From: an uncultured Thalassolituus sp.
Lineage (GTDB): Bacteria > Pseudomonadota > Gammaproteobacteria > Pseudomonadales > Oceanobacteraceae
Assembly: GCF_950066645.1 (NCBI RefSeq)
Contig: NZ_CATMFB010000001.1
Location: 337,499 to 401,498 of the forward strand
Length of the DNA stretch: 64,000 nt
Direction: 5' to 3'
Positions 10,414 to 19,070 of the stretch are shown here, in pieces. Both the position numbers and the translations under genes were made by a program. Position 1 is the stretch's first letter, and every line of letters starts with the position of its first letter. The notes under the pieces are model-generated. The model saw nothing but the letters and a program-made list of their open reading frames with translations. It did not search any database and was not told the DNA's origin.

Positions 10414-11319
10414 TCATATGACTGGAGTCGATGCGCGCTTGCCAACGAAATTTTCATAAATTTCAATGTTCGAGTTTTTAAGGTCATCTCTTTTGTTGCT
10501 AACGCCTCTGCCACTCCAGGCCATTAAAACCTCAGGTGCCAATTTCAGATCTTCTGGTTTTGGACTTAGTGTTGGCAGATCGTATTTATGATCGTTATTT
10601 ACGCTAACTTTTATCGATTTGATTATATTTTTAACCAACTTCGAAAACTCTGAGATATCGACTATGGATTCGGTTGTGTATGCGTTTGAAGACTTTGGTG
10701 TCGACCTTACGATAGTGAATGAAACCTCAATGTAAGTGTCGTGACCTATTGGGGTGCTAATTATTACATTTGTAGGACCGTCAACCAGAGGCTGAGAATC
10801 ATAGTATAGCCAGTTTCGGCTATTGACTCTTATTGTTTTACAATTCAGTGGACATAGATAACTCGGCCATTCGTCAGAATTTATCTGAAATGAATCGACG
10901 TTGGGCTTTGGGTGCTTATTTCCGAGAAATGAGTTGCATATTTCGCTATTAATTACTCTTTCAAAAACATCCTTGGTATAGATGCTCTCATTCACTGGAA
11001 GATCATTACACTTAACGAGTTCCACAAACATATTTACGTGGCCTTGATAAGATCTAAGTAAACCAGTAGTCGTGTACTTCCATGAACTTGAGTGGATGAT
11101 CAGTGCAGAAACATCGCCGCGTTGCTGTATATCTTGGCTATAAACTAAATCAAAATTATGGGGAATAGTATCTGGCTCCATTTCCCAACCTCTATCAGGA
11201 AAGGGCGGATTCGACTTCGGAGCCTGAAACGATATGTTTCCGAGTTCAAAGTACTTTGTGAAATTATTTAGATCTTTCCACTTGGGACCTCGTAATGATT
11301 TCATGGTCATCTTGTTCAC
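10414..11319 (-). CDS. Uncharacterised protein, paralogue of the 349-aa neighbour (immunity-like family)
   Basis: A 301-aa protein with the same motif series as its downstream neighbour: NPPFPDRGW, SSSWKY, EWPSYLCPLN, RNWLYYDSQPLVDG, STPIGHDTYIEVSF. The start is GTG at 11319, overlapping the upstream 92-aa ORF by 4 bp; ATG at 11310 is an alternative. No signal peptide or membrane segment is seen. Function is unknown; the context suggests an orphan or duplicated immunity protein against a T6SS effector. Confidence 0.78.
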   Translation of the reverse strand: MNKMTMKSLRGPKWKDLNNFTKYFELGNISFQAPKSNPPFPDRGWEMEPDTIPHNFDLVYSQDIQQRGDVSALIIHSSSWKYTTTGLLRSYQGHVNMFVELVKCNDLPVNESIYTKDVFERVINSEICNSFLGNKHPKPNVDSFQINSDEWPSYLCPLNCKTIRVNSRNWLYYDSQPLVDGPTNVIISTPIGHDTYIEVSFTIVRSTPKSSNAYTTESIVDISEFSKLVKNIIKSIKVSVNNDHKYDLPTLSPKPEDLKLAPEVLMAWSGRGVSNKRDDLKNSNIEIYENFVGKRASTPVI

Positions 11320-11594
11320 GATATAAGCTTATGAATCTTCTTGCCAGCTTCTATGTATGGCTGGTCTTTTGTATGGAAGCCCTCATTTAATGAAGGTACC
11401 GAGTTTATAGCAATATTGGGAGCTTTGGTTGCTATTGCAGCCGCAGAAAGTAAAGTTACAGCTAAACCGCCTGAAATACCATTTGTGACGACGGCTGCGC
11501 CAATTGGAGGGGTAACGCATACCCAGATAAAACCTACGATGGTATCAACCATACTACTCACAACATCGCTGAAAATTTTACTGCTACATGTCAA
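11316..11594 (-). CDS. Small hydrophobic protein in the T6SS effector operon
   Basis: A 92-aa ORF with two hydrophobic stretches (about residues 15-36 and 40-60), predicted to be membrane inserted. It fits exactly between two genes, 5 bp after one stop and overlapping the next start by 4 bp, which argues that it is real. The first start is TTG at 11594 and the first in-frame ATG is at 11552. Its glycine/alanine-rich hydrophobic part loosely resembles the hydrophobic region of the 445-aa protein of this operon, so it could be a fragment or a small relative. Function unknown. Confidence 0.55.
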   Translation of the reverse strand: MTCSSKIFSDVVSSMVDTIVGFIWVCVTPPIGAAVVTNGISGGLAVTLLSAAAIATKAPNIAINSVPSLNEGFHTKDQPYIEAGKKIHKLIS

Positions 11595-11599
11595 TAGTT

Positions 11600-12367
11600 C
11601 TAAGTGGATATGCCCATTGGACTACGATGGTTAATATCGAGCCTGATTGAATTGATAATCGCATTCGCTTCCATAGATGCAGATCGGATAATATCTTCTT
11701 TCTTAGCCTCGGAGGCCTGCCTTACAAGTTTGATAAGAAAGTTAAACGAGATCATCGTATCTTCTGATGCGGCAATGTAGAAGAGCAAGCGATCGGGTGA
11801 CGGATTGTGTGCATATATAGGTCGGCCGCCAACATCGATAACATGTACGTGTGGATCGATGACCGGAGTGACTTCATCGTCTGTATCTTCGAAATCTATC
11901 CGGTACATGCCATCGATTTCAGTAATTGCAACTTTTGCTAAAGTAGACGTTGACTCTCGACATTGGTTGATTACCCAAGCCTTTGTATTCTCGGGCACCA
12001 TCAAGTGTTGAGGGGGACAGTCCCTGAGGTTTCTGGTCAACGCTGATGCACTGAAAACCAGTTCCGCTGCGGGTTTCCGTAACCAACCTTCAGGAAGAAG
12101 GTAACAAGCACGCCTTAAAAAGGTCTGACTGAAATAAAGAGGATCTCCATCTTCAGGATCGGGGCTATAGTCAATAGCGCTTAAAGGATTAATATACGGT
12201 CGCTCATCTATATGAGTGTATCCGTGTAGATCAGCCTTTAAGGGGGCATTGCCTTTGGGGCAATAGAAACTCAGTTTTGTTTTTAACAAGTAGATTTCGA
12301 AGAGTTCTTTGTCTCGTTCACTTACTTTGAATAAGCTTCTTGTATAGAGGCCCAGATTCCCTGTCAC
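11600..12367 (-). CDS. Uncharacterised protein, divergent member of the immunity-like family
   Basis: A 255-aa protein, start GTG at 12367 with AGAGG upstream, 3 bp after the previous stop. It contains PLYFSQTFLRRACY, WVINQCRES and SEDTMISFNFLIKLVRQ, the last matching the position of the Y-x-x-x-F-x-x-x-R strand in its relatives. Similarity to the other three family members is weak and rests on overall layout (a WL/WV segment followed by a late SFxFLIxxxR strand). No signal peptide. Function unknown. Confidence 0.75.
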   Translation of the reverse strand: MTGNLGLYTRSLFKVSERDKELFEIYLLKTKLSFYCPKGNAPLKADLHGYTHIDERPYINPLSAIDYSPDPEDGDPLYFSQTFLRRACYLLPEGWLRKPAAELVFSASALTRNLRDCPPQHLMVPENTKAWVINQCRESTSTLAKVAITEIDGMYRIDFEDTDDEVTPVIDPHVHVIDVGGRPIYAHNPSPDRLLFYIAASEDTMISFNFLIKLVRQASEAKKEDIIRSASMEANAIINSIRLDINHRSPMGIST

Positions 12368-12370
12368 TCG

Positions 12371-13105
12371 TTATACCTCTGCTTCTGCCTTATCTCGTAG
12401 CGACTTCTGTGAGAGGCGGAGTACACAACGATCCATAAAGTCATTCATGGTCTGGTGGGTAACTTCTTCAAGATTATGCTCGGGGCTGTAGTACTTATAG
12501 CCAGAGTGGCGCTGCAAGCTGAAGTCGACAAGTAAGTAGTGATTTTTACTGACGGGCGCGACAAAGAGGTATTCAGGCTCTTCATGATGGTACTCAGATT
12601 TTGCCACCAACCAACGCGTAGAGTTGAATTCTTTATATTGAAAATCTTCACTTTTGACCGGATATACGTGATCCGCAGATCCCAGACTACCTAGCTTGGC
12701 TCCCGTATTGTTGCAAGCCCAGAACTCATTGCAAAGCTTAAGTATTGAAATCTCAAGATCGGACTGATCGAAAAAATTCAGTTCGGGATGAAATTGCTCA
12801 GGGAAGTGCATTAATGTGATTGTTAGTACAGTACTGCCAATAGAACTTGCTCTGTATCCCTTATGAGACCACCCTCGTTCGTATATGCGCAATGCATACA
12901 CGTTTCCTTCTGATTCATAGAAATTTCTTAAATTGTAAATATCAGAATCTTCAGGGAATGCTGATATCGGATACATCGCAGTATGTTTTACGTCAGGCAT
13001 TGCCAGAATGTTCGAAGACAGGTCGACCACAACATCCCTGAATCGTTTAATGTCCGGGCGGGAAAGGTCTGAGTCCGAGCCAAAGAGGCTTTTCAGGATA
13101 TTCAT
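12371..13105 (-). CDS. Uncharacterised protein, divergent member of the immunity-like family
   Basis: A 244-aa protein starting at ATG 13105, 2 bp after the stop of the 445-aa gene, with GAAGAG upstream. The motif RGWSHKGYR corresponds to SSWKY in the relatives, STRWLVAKSEYHHEEP to RWLYCEAQPLV, and APVSKNHYLLVDFSLQRHS to the TPxxHDxYIxxxFxxxR strand. Being first in the run after the putative effectors, it is the most likely cognate immunity gene. That is inference from order only. Confidence 0.78.
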   Translation of the reverse strand: MNILKSLFGSDSDLSRPDIKRFRDVVVDLSSNILAMPDVKHTAMYPISAFPEDSDIYNLRNFYESEGNVYALRIYERGWSHKGYRASSIGSTVLTITLMHFPEQFHPELNFFDQSDLEISILKLCNEFWACNNTGAKLGSLGSADHVYPVKSEDFQYKEFNSTRWLVAKSEYHHEEPEYLFVAPVSKNHYLLVDFSLQRHSGYKYYSPEHNLEEVTHQTMNDFMDRCVLRLSQKSLRDKAEAEV

Positions 13106-13107
13106 TA

Positions 13108-14445
13108 TTAACTCTTCAGCTTCATCTTTATGACATCGTAAAAGGTCTTGGCGAGGCTACCTGAGGCTTTCTCGGCGGTCAGGTTGAGCTCTGCTACTGT
13201 CATGTGGGGATTGAGATGAGGGTTGAAAGCCTCGTTCGTGAGCCCGTTAGCACTGATGTTACGTGCCATATGAGCAGTCTGGATCCCTTTATGCATTGAT
13301 AGTATGCCGCCAATAGCCAATGCTGCGATCCCAAAACCTGTGGCGGGTAAAGTTAACGCGACTCCGCCAATTCCCATTGTTGCTACACCGGATACACTCG
13401 ATGCCATGTTCACTAAGTCCTGGCGTCTTTCTCTGTGAAGCAGTATACCCTCGTCTCTATGACCCATAGCCTCTAGTTGCTGTTTCAGGCTGTCGCCAGA
13501 CATAAGTTGAGTTTCACGGCTCTTCTGGTCATGAGGGTGAATTTTCATAACATTGCTATGCAACTGAATATTTGTTGACCTTATTGCAGGTAGAACATCA
13601 GCTACTGGCGAAGTAGGGGCCATGAATATAACCGTATGATTGCTTAAATTCGTCTGCTTTATACCAGAAATCGCTTTATGAAATACGTCGATACCTGATC
13701 CGTGGATAACCCACGAAACTTCCTTTTCCTCTTTTGCTGCTTTCTTTAATACGTGTTGCAGTCTTGCTGATGCAATCTCCAGAGTGGTCGTTTTCTGAGC
13801 AGGTGTTTTCCACCTTGTTGCACCCTTCTGAAGGTAGGGAGGATTATAGAACATTGAGTAGTTATTTATTTTTTCGCGCGCATCTTTATTGGAATAAGCA
13901 TTTACGAGCATAGGAGGGATGATATTTTCGGAAGCTTGTTTTAAATTTTCACATAGTCCATTAACGGCTGCATAGCTTCTCTTTACTTCAAGATTGCAGG
14001 TCGTTCCTGATCGCCACGATCCATCTGCGTTCCGCTCAATATCATAAACCCCAGGTTTGGAATCTCTCGAAAAATCAGCAAGATCAACATCTGTGATGTA
14101 GACACCGGGAGCCTTTGCTTCATCGCTTGCATACTGAAAGATCTTATACTTTATCTTTGCTCTTCCGATGATGCCCATATGTTCTTTTGGATTAGCAACG
14201 TTGGTAAAGGAATCTATACCACCGGCTGTAGCACGAAGTTGTTTGATTCGTGAGAATGCCTCGTCAAGATCTGCCTGGCTATCAAATCCGGAGAATTTAC
14301 GGATAAGATCAGATTTTATGAAAATGGCACGCCCCACGCGGCCATCGGTATCCTTATCCAGTAAAACATATTGGTTACCCGCTTTTTGTATTCCTTTGCT
14401 GAAGCCGGCATTTTTTGCTGCATTGTTAAGTGTCGCGCTATTCAT
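13108..14445 (-). CDS. Unknown 445-aa protein next to the lipase; candidate T6SS effector or accessory
   Basis: I do not recognise this family. The N-terminal 200 residues are polar. A segment WVIHGSGIDVFHKA (about residue 250) is reminiscent of a hydrolase elbow, but the expected Ser position is altered, so no activity is claimed. Residues about 350-385 form a Gly/Ala-rich hydrophobic hairpin (GVATMGIGGVALTLPATGFG) that could insert in a membrane. ATG at 14445 has AAGGAAC upstream. It sits between the lipase and the immunity-like genes, so it may be a second effector, a pore-forming toxin or a lipase partner. Confidence 0.7.
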   Translation of the reverse strand: MNSATLNNAAKNAGFSKGIQKAGNQYVLLDKDTDGRVGRAIFIKSDLIRKFSGFDSQADLDEAFSRIKQLRATAGGIDSFTNVANPKEHMGIIGRAKIKYKIFQYASDEAKAPGVYITDVDLADFSRDSKPGVYDIERNADGSWRSGTTCNLEVKRSYAAVNGLCENLKQASENIIPPMLVNAYSNKDAREKINNYSMFYNPPYLQKGATRWKTPAQKTTTLEIASARLQHVLKKAAKEEKEVSWVIHGSGIDVFHKAISGIKQTNLSNHTVIFMAPTSPVADVLPAIRSTNIQLHSNVMKIHPHDQKSRETQLMSGDSLKQQLEAMGHRDEGILLHRERRQDLVNMASSVSGVATMGIGGVALTLPATGFGIAALAIGGILSMHKGIQTAHMARNISANGLTNEAFNPHLNPHMTVAELNLTAEKASGSLAKTFYDVIKMKLKS

Positions 14446-14484
14446 ATCGTTCCTTGAGAATAAAATTACATGTTTATCTGGTTA

Positions 14485-15648
14485 TCAGCTCACAACCTGA
14501 GCTGCTTTCCTGACCAGCTCAGACACATTGTGATGCAGTCGGGTGAAGATCATCCTAATGAACGACACACTCAGGGTCGCGGTTTCTGACACGACTATGC
14601 CTAATGCCCGCGCCATACGGATAATCAGGCGCATCACCCAATACCCGAGATCCTTGGTGAAGTCGTACGCTTTGTGCATCAGGTAGGCCAGCCGGTCGAG
14701 AATAGTGAAGGTTGTCGTGCCTACTCCTACCAGTACTGCGACTCCCGCATGTATGATTTTCTTCACAACCCACATTAAGGCCGCGTCCAGTACGCGTGCA
14801 GTGTTAAGGCAGAGTGATACCGGACCATCGGATTTCAGCCAGTTCTCAACTGACTTTTCCAGCAGCTCTGGCGGACGCAAGGCTTTCAGGGTTGGCCACT
14901 CCAGGCTTGCGGTACTACCACCAGAAACGGAACTAATATAGTTCTCCATCTTGTGATATTCCCAGGGCAGTAGCGCTAATCCGGAGTTGAGAAGGTAATC
15001 TGTTCCCGTGTCTGGGACATGGGTGAAGGGCCAGGTTGGCACCATAGGGACTGGATCTGTCTTATGGTATACGCGATATACGTTGTCCGCGGTTACCCGA
15101 TTCGTCAGATCGCTAGCGAAGTATGGAAAGCCTACACGCGGTGAGCCAAAGGTGTACAGTTTGACTGGTACTGAGGTATTGCTATTCAGCCAATCGGCAG
15201 CAAGGGTTGCGAGCGCGCCCCCGAGGCTGTGTCCTATGCAATGGACGACCTGAATTTTGTTGCGCTTAGCCAATTCTGTCTGAAACGCCTTCAGCTGCGG
15301 CAGAAAAGACTCAAATGTGTACTGGAACCCCTGATGGACCTGACCGCCAGAGTTTGAGCGTGTTATCCCGGCATTAAGATCGGTTAACGCATCGAAGCCA
15401 CTAGCCGTGCCTTTCAGTATAACGAATGCCTGATTTTCGTACTGTTTGATCCCGAAAGCACATGCACCCATGATGTGACTGGATTTGAGAACGATGAAGG
15501 CTCCGGTTTTTCCTTTGAGCTCCTCTTCAACTTCAAACCTGTCTTTATGCTCGAACAACACAATTTTACGTGTGATATCGTCTTTCAGACGGTAAGCGTC
15601 CTGAGCGAGTGTGGCGGCGAATCGTGCATCCAGAGTTCCAGTACTCAT
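14485..15648 (-). CDS. Class 3 lipase, probable T6SS phospholipase effector (Tle-type)
   Basis: A 387-aa alpha/beta hydrolase of the Lipase_3 type. The nucleophile elbow GHSLGG places Ser141, the YHKTDPVP motif places Asp198, and His232 in the segment after LLPWEY fits the third triad residue. The N-terminus has the class 3 layout (AFVILKGTASGFDALTDLNA, then HQGFQYTFES). The C-terminal 100 residues hold hydrophobic helices (about 290-315 and 335-355) that could engage a target membrane. No signal peptide. Position after vgrG and PAAR argues for a VgrG-delivered lipase similar in kind to TseL (Tle2). The substrate is not known from sequence. Confidence 0.85.
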   Translation of the reverse strand: MSTGTLDARFAATLAQDAYRLKDDITRKIVLFEHKDRFEVEEELKGKTGAFIVLKSSHIMGACAFGIKQYENQAFVILKGTASGFDALTDLNAGITRSNSGGQVHQGFQYTFESFLPQLKAFQTELAKRNKIQVVHCIGHSLGGALATLAADWLNSNTSVPVKLYTFGSPRVGFPYFASDLTNRVTADNVYRVYHKTDPVPMVPTWPFTHVPDTGTDYLLNSGLALLPWEYHKMENYISSVSGGSTASLEWPTLKALRPPELLEKSVENWLKSDGPVSLCLNTARVLDAALMWVVKKIIHAGVAVLVGVGTTTFTILDRLAYLMHKAYDFTKDLGYWVMRLIIRMARALGIVVSETATLSVSFIRMIFTRLHHNVSELVRKAAQVVS

Positions 15649-15663
15649 ACTCGGTTCCTCTAA

Positions 15664-16137
15664 TTATTTTTCTTCCCAGGTGCAGTTGGTCAAAATCAAC
15701 GAGCTGGCGGTCCTGTGTGTACGCAGTTCGTCACTAAGCTCACAGTTGAGGTTCAGTGGACGACCATCCAGTTCGGAATTTTCTTCAGCATTCATTTTCC
15801 CATTCGCCCAGATCTCATAGGATTCACCCTGGTATTCAACAATGATCTGTTGGGATATTACGATCTCGACGGGCAGAAATTTTTTTACTGATTTTTCGTA
15901 GTTTGCAGGGAAAGTGAATTCACCGTTACCGTCTGTATTCGTCGATTCAGTGATTGGGTCTTTCCACTTGGTAGTTCGTGTAACAGTTGCTCCGATCGCC
16001 GGACTCCCGTTTAAGGTGACTTTCGCCTTTACCGGTGAAAATGTGCATATTTTTCCTGCATCAAATAAAGACATAGCGTGTCCCGTTGGCGTTATAAGGA
16101 GTGAAATTAATAGGGTGGCGGAGAGGTGTCTGATCAT
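15664..16137 (-). CDS. Secreted transthyretin/carboxypeptidase-regulatory-like protein of T6SS clusters (DUF6795-like)
   Basis: The start chosen is ATG 16137, giving 157 aa with a clear signal peptide (IRHLSATLLISLLITPTGHA). A frame extension to 16185 would overlap the PAAR gene and add polar residues before the signal. The mature part CTFSPVKAKVTLNGSPAIGA then TDGNGEFTFP is an Ig/CarboxypepD_reg-like beta domain. I recall such proteins beside PAAR genes under the name DUF6795; this was not checked. It may act in the periplasm, for example as immunity or as an effector cofactor. Confidence 0.8.
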   Translation of the reverse strand: MIRHLSATLLISLLITPTGHAMSLFDAGKICTFSPVKAKVTLNGSPAIGATVTRTTKWKDPITESTNTDGNGEFTFPANYEKSVKKFLPVEIVISQQIIVEYQGESYEIWANGKMNAEENSELDGRPLNLNCELSDELRTHRTASSLILTNCTWEEK

Positions 16138-16153
16138 ATTCTTAATCGACCAT

Positions 16154-16447
16154 TCACCCGCCCACCAACACTGTCGGGCAACCAAGCACGATCTTTCCTC
16201 CGTGCGCTGTGGAGTCCCCCATGCGGGCCGCTGGCTTATTACTCAGTAAAACGGTCGTGCTACCCATTGCTACCGAATCAGGTGGGCCGACACAAACACA
16301 CATACTTCCTGCGGTTGCCGCTGGTAAGTTGCCAATTAATACGGTCGGTGCGCCGGGAGATACTATCGGGCCACCAACGTGGGGTACCGGGCCGGAGGAC
16401 ATCGGACAGACGTGCATATCAGTAATGCGTGAAGCGGGTTTACCCAT
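16154..16447 (-). CDS. PAAR-domain spike tip protein
   Basis: A 97-aa PAAR protein: PASRITDMHVCPM, then PHVGGPIVSPGAPTVLIG, a CVCVGPPD turn, and PAARMGDSTAHGGKI. The His and Cys residues of the zinc-binding tip are present. PAAR caps the VgrG trimer and sharpens the spike. The start at 16447 is 2 bp after the upstream stop; a longer frame starting at 16522 adds an Arg-rich stretch that only reads through the neighbouring gene. Confidence 0.93.
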   Translation of the reverse strand: MGKPASRITDMHVCPMSSGPVPHVGGPIVSPGAPTVLIGNLPAATAGSMCVCVGPPDSVAMGSTTVLLSNKPAARMGDSTAHGGKIVLGCPTVLVGG

Positions 16448-16449
16448 GA

Positions 16450-17034
16450 TCAGGCTCCTTCTACCATACCGTTTCCGCCGCGGGCGAGGTCGAGCCCTTG
16501 TGCGAGAAAGAGTTCGTAGCAATCTTCGAGATTTTCTGGGTCAATACTGGCAGCGGCAAGAGCGATGCTGCCAGCAACTGCGTGAGCATAGAGATACGGT
16601 GGTGGTGGCACTTCTGGCTCACCGGCTGGAGTCATGCTGCCAGTGCACCAGCTGGCAGCCGTTGCTGCCCAGCTCGCGGCTGTTTTGTACTGAGTTTTTT
16701 CGCCCAGTTCTTTGCAGCGCATGCGGTGATCTTCTGTTGGCTTTCTGGCCCAGGTTTCAGTGGCCAGTAAGGCATTGATGTTGTTTTCATCAGCGTCTGG
16801 CTTCTGTGCTTTACGAGCTGCAAGGCAAGCCCACCAGACGGCTTCGCGTTTGGGCAGGCCGTGGGCGAGTAACTTGATGGCATCTTGGTAATATCCTGCG
16901 GCCATCAGTTTTTCAATGCTGATCTGAGGTGCCGTGTCCGGAATCACCACGTCTTCAGCTTCAGGTTCTGTCAGCTCAAATTCTTTCAGTAATTCGGCGG
17001 CTGTCAGTGCTTCTATTTTGATCAGTTGGCTCAT
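16450..17034 (-). CDS. Alpha-helical T6SS accessory protein between vgrG and PAAR (DUF6931-like)
   Basis: A 194-aa, acidic, largely helical protein. The N-terminus has LLKEFELTEPEAEDVV, followed by LPKREAVWWACLAARKA and a C-terminal Ala-rich helical pair (AHAVAGSIALAAASIDP). I recall this family as DUF6931, found between vgrG and PAAR genes; the name was not verified. No signal peptide, so it is cytoplasmic before loading. It may be an adaptor or chaperone for the spike or the lipase. The gene is 14 bp after vgrG and 2 bp before PAAR. Confidence 0.82.
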   Translation of the reverse strand: MSQLIKIEALTAAELLKEFELTEPEAEDVVIPDTAPQISIEKLMAAGYYQDAIKLLAHGLPKREAVWWACLAARKAQKPDADENNINALLATETWARKPTEDHRMRCKELGEKTQYKTAASWAATAASWCTGSMTPAGEPEVPPPPYLYAHAVAGSIALAAASIDPENLEDCYELFLAQGLDLARGGNGMVEGA

Positions 17035-17048
17035 GTTACTGCTACCAG

Positions 17049-18935
17049 TCAGTTGATCTTAGTCAGTGCGCCTTTCACGGTGAGAATCCCGCCGGCGGAT
17101 ACTTCGCCCATTGCACTTGCCTTGGCTTTCACCATAGTGCCTTTGATCTGAATTCCGCTCTGGTCAATTTTAATGCTGTTTGCACCGACCTTGAGTTCGA
17201 TTGAATTCTTAGAGGTAATCTTAATCGCGCCCATAGCATCGATGGTTGATGTACCTTTACTGATCTTCAGGCTGTGGTTGCCACTATTGATTTTGGTTGC
17301 CTGATTACCCTTGGCGACGGTCAGGGTGTCGTTACCCTTACTGATGGTCGCTGTCCTGTTCTGTTCTACCGTCAGGGTCTGGTCATTTTCTACGGTGCCG
17401 GTCTGGTCGTTGTGAACGAGCCAGTTGTGGTCTTTTCCGGCTTCCATATATATTTCTTCGCTGCCACCCTTGTCATCGAAGCGGAGTTCATTGAAATTGC
17501 CGCCTTTGATCATGGTTTTCCAGCCGCTCTGAGTTGCGGTGTAATTCGGACCTTCATTTGTTCCGTTATAGAGAGCTCCGGTAACAATCGGACGATCAGG
17601 GTCGCCGTTTATGTAGCTAACCACGACTTCCTGAAATACTCTTGGGACAAAATTGGCCCCCCAGCCTTTTCCAGCGAATTGTTGTACTACGCGGATCCAG
17701 CAGGAATTCTGTTCGGTGTTCCAGGGAAAGGTAACTTTTACCTGGGTCAGTTTGTCGTCTGAACTGTCGCTGCCAGTGGCTTTTACTTCGGCAACAGTTG
17801 CCAACTGAGGGGTCGTGATCATCCGGCGCTCGCCTTGGAACGACGGCCGTACCATAGTTTCTGAAGGTACTGCAGAAAAACGGTTGGAGAAGTGTGTATC
17901 TTCACCGTTACCATCGCGCGCAACGATGCTGAGCTGGGTCACGATGTGCTTTCCACACTCGCTTTTTATTGGATGATCCGTCTCGAATCGTCCGCCTGCG
18001 GTCAGAGTGATGACATTGCTGGTGCCCTGTGCAACGTCGTGACCGCCCTCAATGGACTCCATGGCCCGGCTTGCAATCGCTTTGTTGTACTGATCACTTA
18101 GCCGATGCTGTTTATTGCCATCGTCCTCCATGTGGTACCGACCAAAGGCTTCCAGCACAGTTCCAGAGATTTTATTGAGCTCTGATTTTGTTTTAACAAC
18201 CTGCTTGTTGTCTTTGGTGGTCGTAAATTCGGAGTAATCTCGGAAGTCGACCGAGCCTGTATGGTAGTTGTATGTGCGCTGCCAGCTGTGAATCGAGTTC
18301 TCGGCAGGCTGAACGCCACCTCCGTCGTATTCAATTTTCGTGCTTTCGGCGTCAAAGAAGTCCTGCGCATCGCCAGCAAAGACGAGTTTATGCTCTCCGT
18401 CTTTGTGGGTGAAATAATAAGCGACACCCTCTTCAGCAAGTAGGCGGGAAATGAACTCGAAGTCAGTCTCTTCATACTGAACGCAGTATTCGCGCTTTAC
18501 GAAGGGGCCTGATGCTTTAAAGTCGCTTTTGATCGCAGCGCCATAGTCAGCGAGGACATTGTTGATGATATCTTTTGAGGTTTGATTTTCGAAGATCCGG
18601 TTTTTCGCACCCAGAGTCGTGAACCAGAGCCCAGGTACAACTTCGATACGATAGCGGCGCAGGCCTTCGTCATTGATATCCAGCATGGCCAGATGATTGA
18701 TGTAGCCATGGATAAATCGTTTATTCGGATTTTTGTCAGACAGAATGCTGATAGTGACGTCTTTCGCAAGGAGATCTTTCTGGCTGATGTCATGGTTATC
18801 CGAGAGAAGATCCAGGGTATACCTGAATAGATCCGATACCCTCTCTTCACCAGTGAGTTCACTGACGATCATGGCGTCTTTGCCAATGGGGGTTTCGATC
18901 TGAATAAGACGTTTGTTCTGGCTGAGTACCGTCAT
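17049..18935 (-). CDS. vgrG: T6SS spike protein VgrG (TssI)
   Basis: A 628-aa VgrG. The N-terminal gp27-like half contains SELTGEERVSDLFRYTL and the gp5-like base has QVKVTFPWN and VVSYINGDPDRPIVTGALYN. The C-terminus is a repeat-rich beta-helix needle (VENDQTLTVEQNRTATISKG, then IKITSKNSIELKVG). No extra enzymatic domain follows, so this is a structural spike, not an evolved VgrG. It heads a tightly packed operon that runs through PAAR and the lipase to the immunity-like genes, which suggests it carries that cargo. Confidence 0.95.
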   Translation of the reverse strand: MTVLSQNKRLIQIETPIGKDAMIVSELTGEERVSDLFRYTLDLLSDNHDISQKDLLAKDVTISILSDKNPNKRFIHGYINHLAMLDINDEGLRRYRIEVVPGLWFTTLGAKNRIFENQTSKDIINNVLADYGAAIKSDFKASGPFVKREYCVQYEETDFEFISRLLAEEGVAYYFTHKDGEHKLVFAGDAQDFFDAESTKIEYDGGGVQPAENSIHSWQRTYNYHTGSVDFRDYSEFTTTKDNKQVVKTKSELNKISGTVLEAFGRYHMEDDGNKQHRLSDQYNKAIASRAMESIEGGHDVAQGTSNVITLTAGGRFETDHPIKSECGKHIVTQLSIVARDGNGEDTHFSNRFSAVPSETMVRPSFQGERRMITTPQLATVAEVKATGSDSSDDKLTQVKVTFPWNTEQNSCWIRVVQQFAGKGWGANFVPRVFQEVVVSYINGDPDRPIVTGALYNGTNEGPNYTATQSGWKTMIKGGNFNELRFDDKGGSEEIYMEAGKDHNWLVHNDQTGTVENDQTLTVEQNRTATISKGNDTLTVAKGNQATKINSGNHSLKISKGTSTIDAMGAIKITSKNSIELKVGANSIKIDQSGIQIKGTMVKAKASAMGEVSAGGILTVKGALTKIN

Positions 18936-19013
18936 GCTATATCACCACCGCGCTTGTGATGGGTAGCGTAATGATGGGGGCTACGCTTCCGCTTGCGTTA
19001 GAAATTCCTTGAT

Positions 19014-19043
19014 AAAAAGGGTGGTCAATTGCTGACCACCCTT
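19014..19043 (-). terminator. Terminator of hcp
   Basis: An 11-bp perfect stem (AAGGGTGGTCA / TGACCACCCTT) with a 5-nt loop. On the minus strand it is followed by TTTTT. It lies 28 bp after the hcp stop and insulates the highly expressed tube gene from vgrG. Confidence 0.92.
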
Positions 19044-19070
19044 CGCGAGTATAAGGGATTATGGCCCTTA

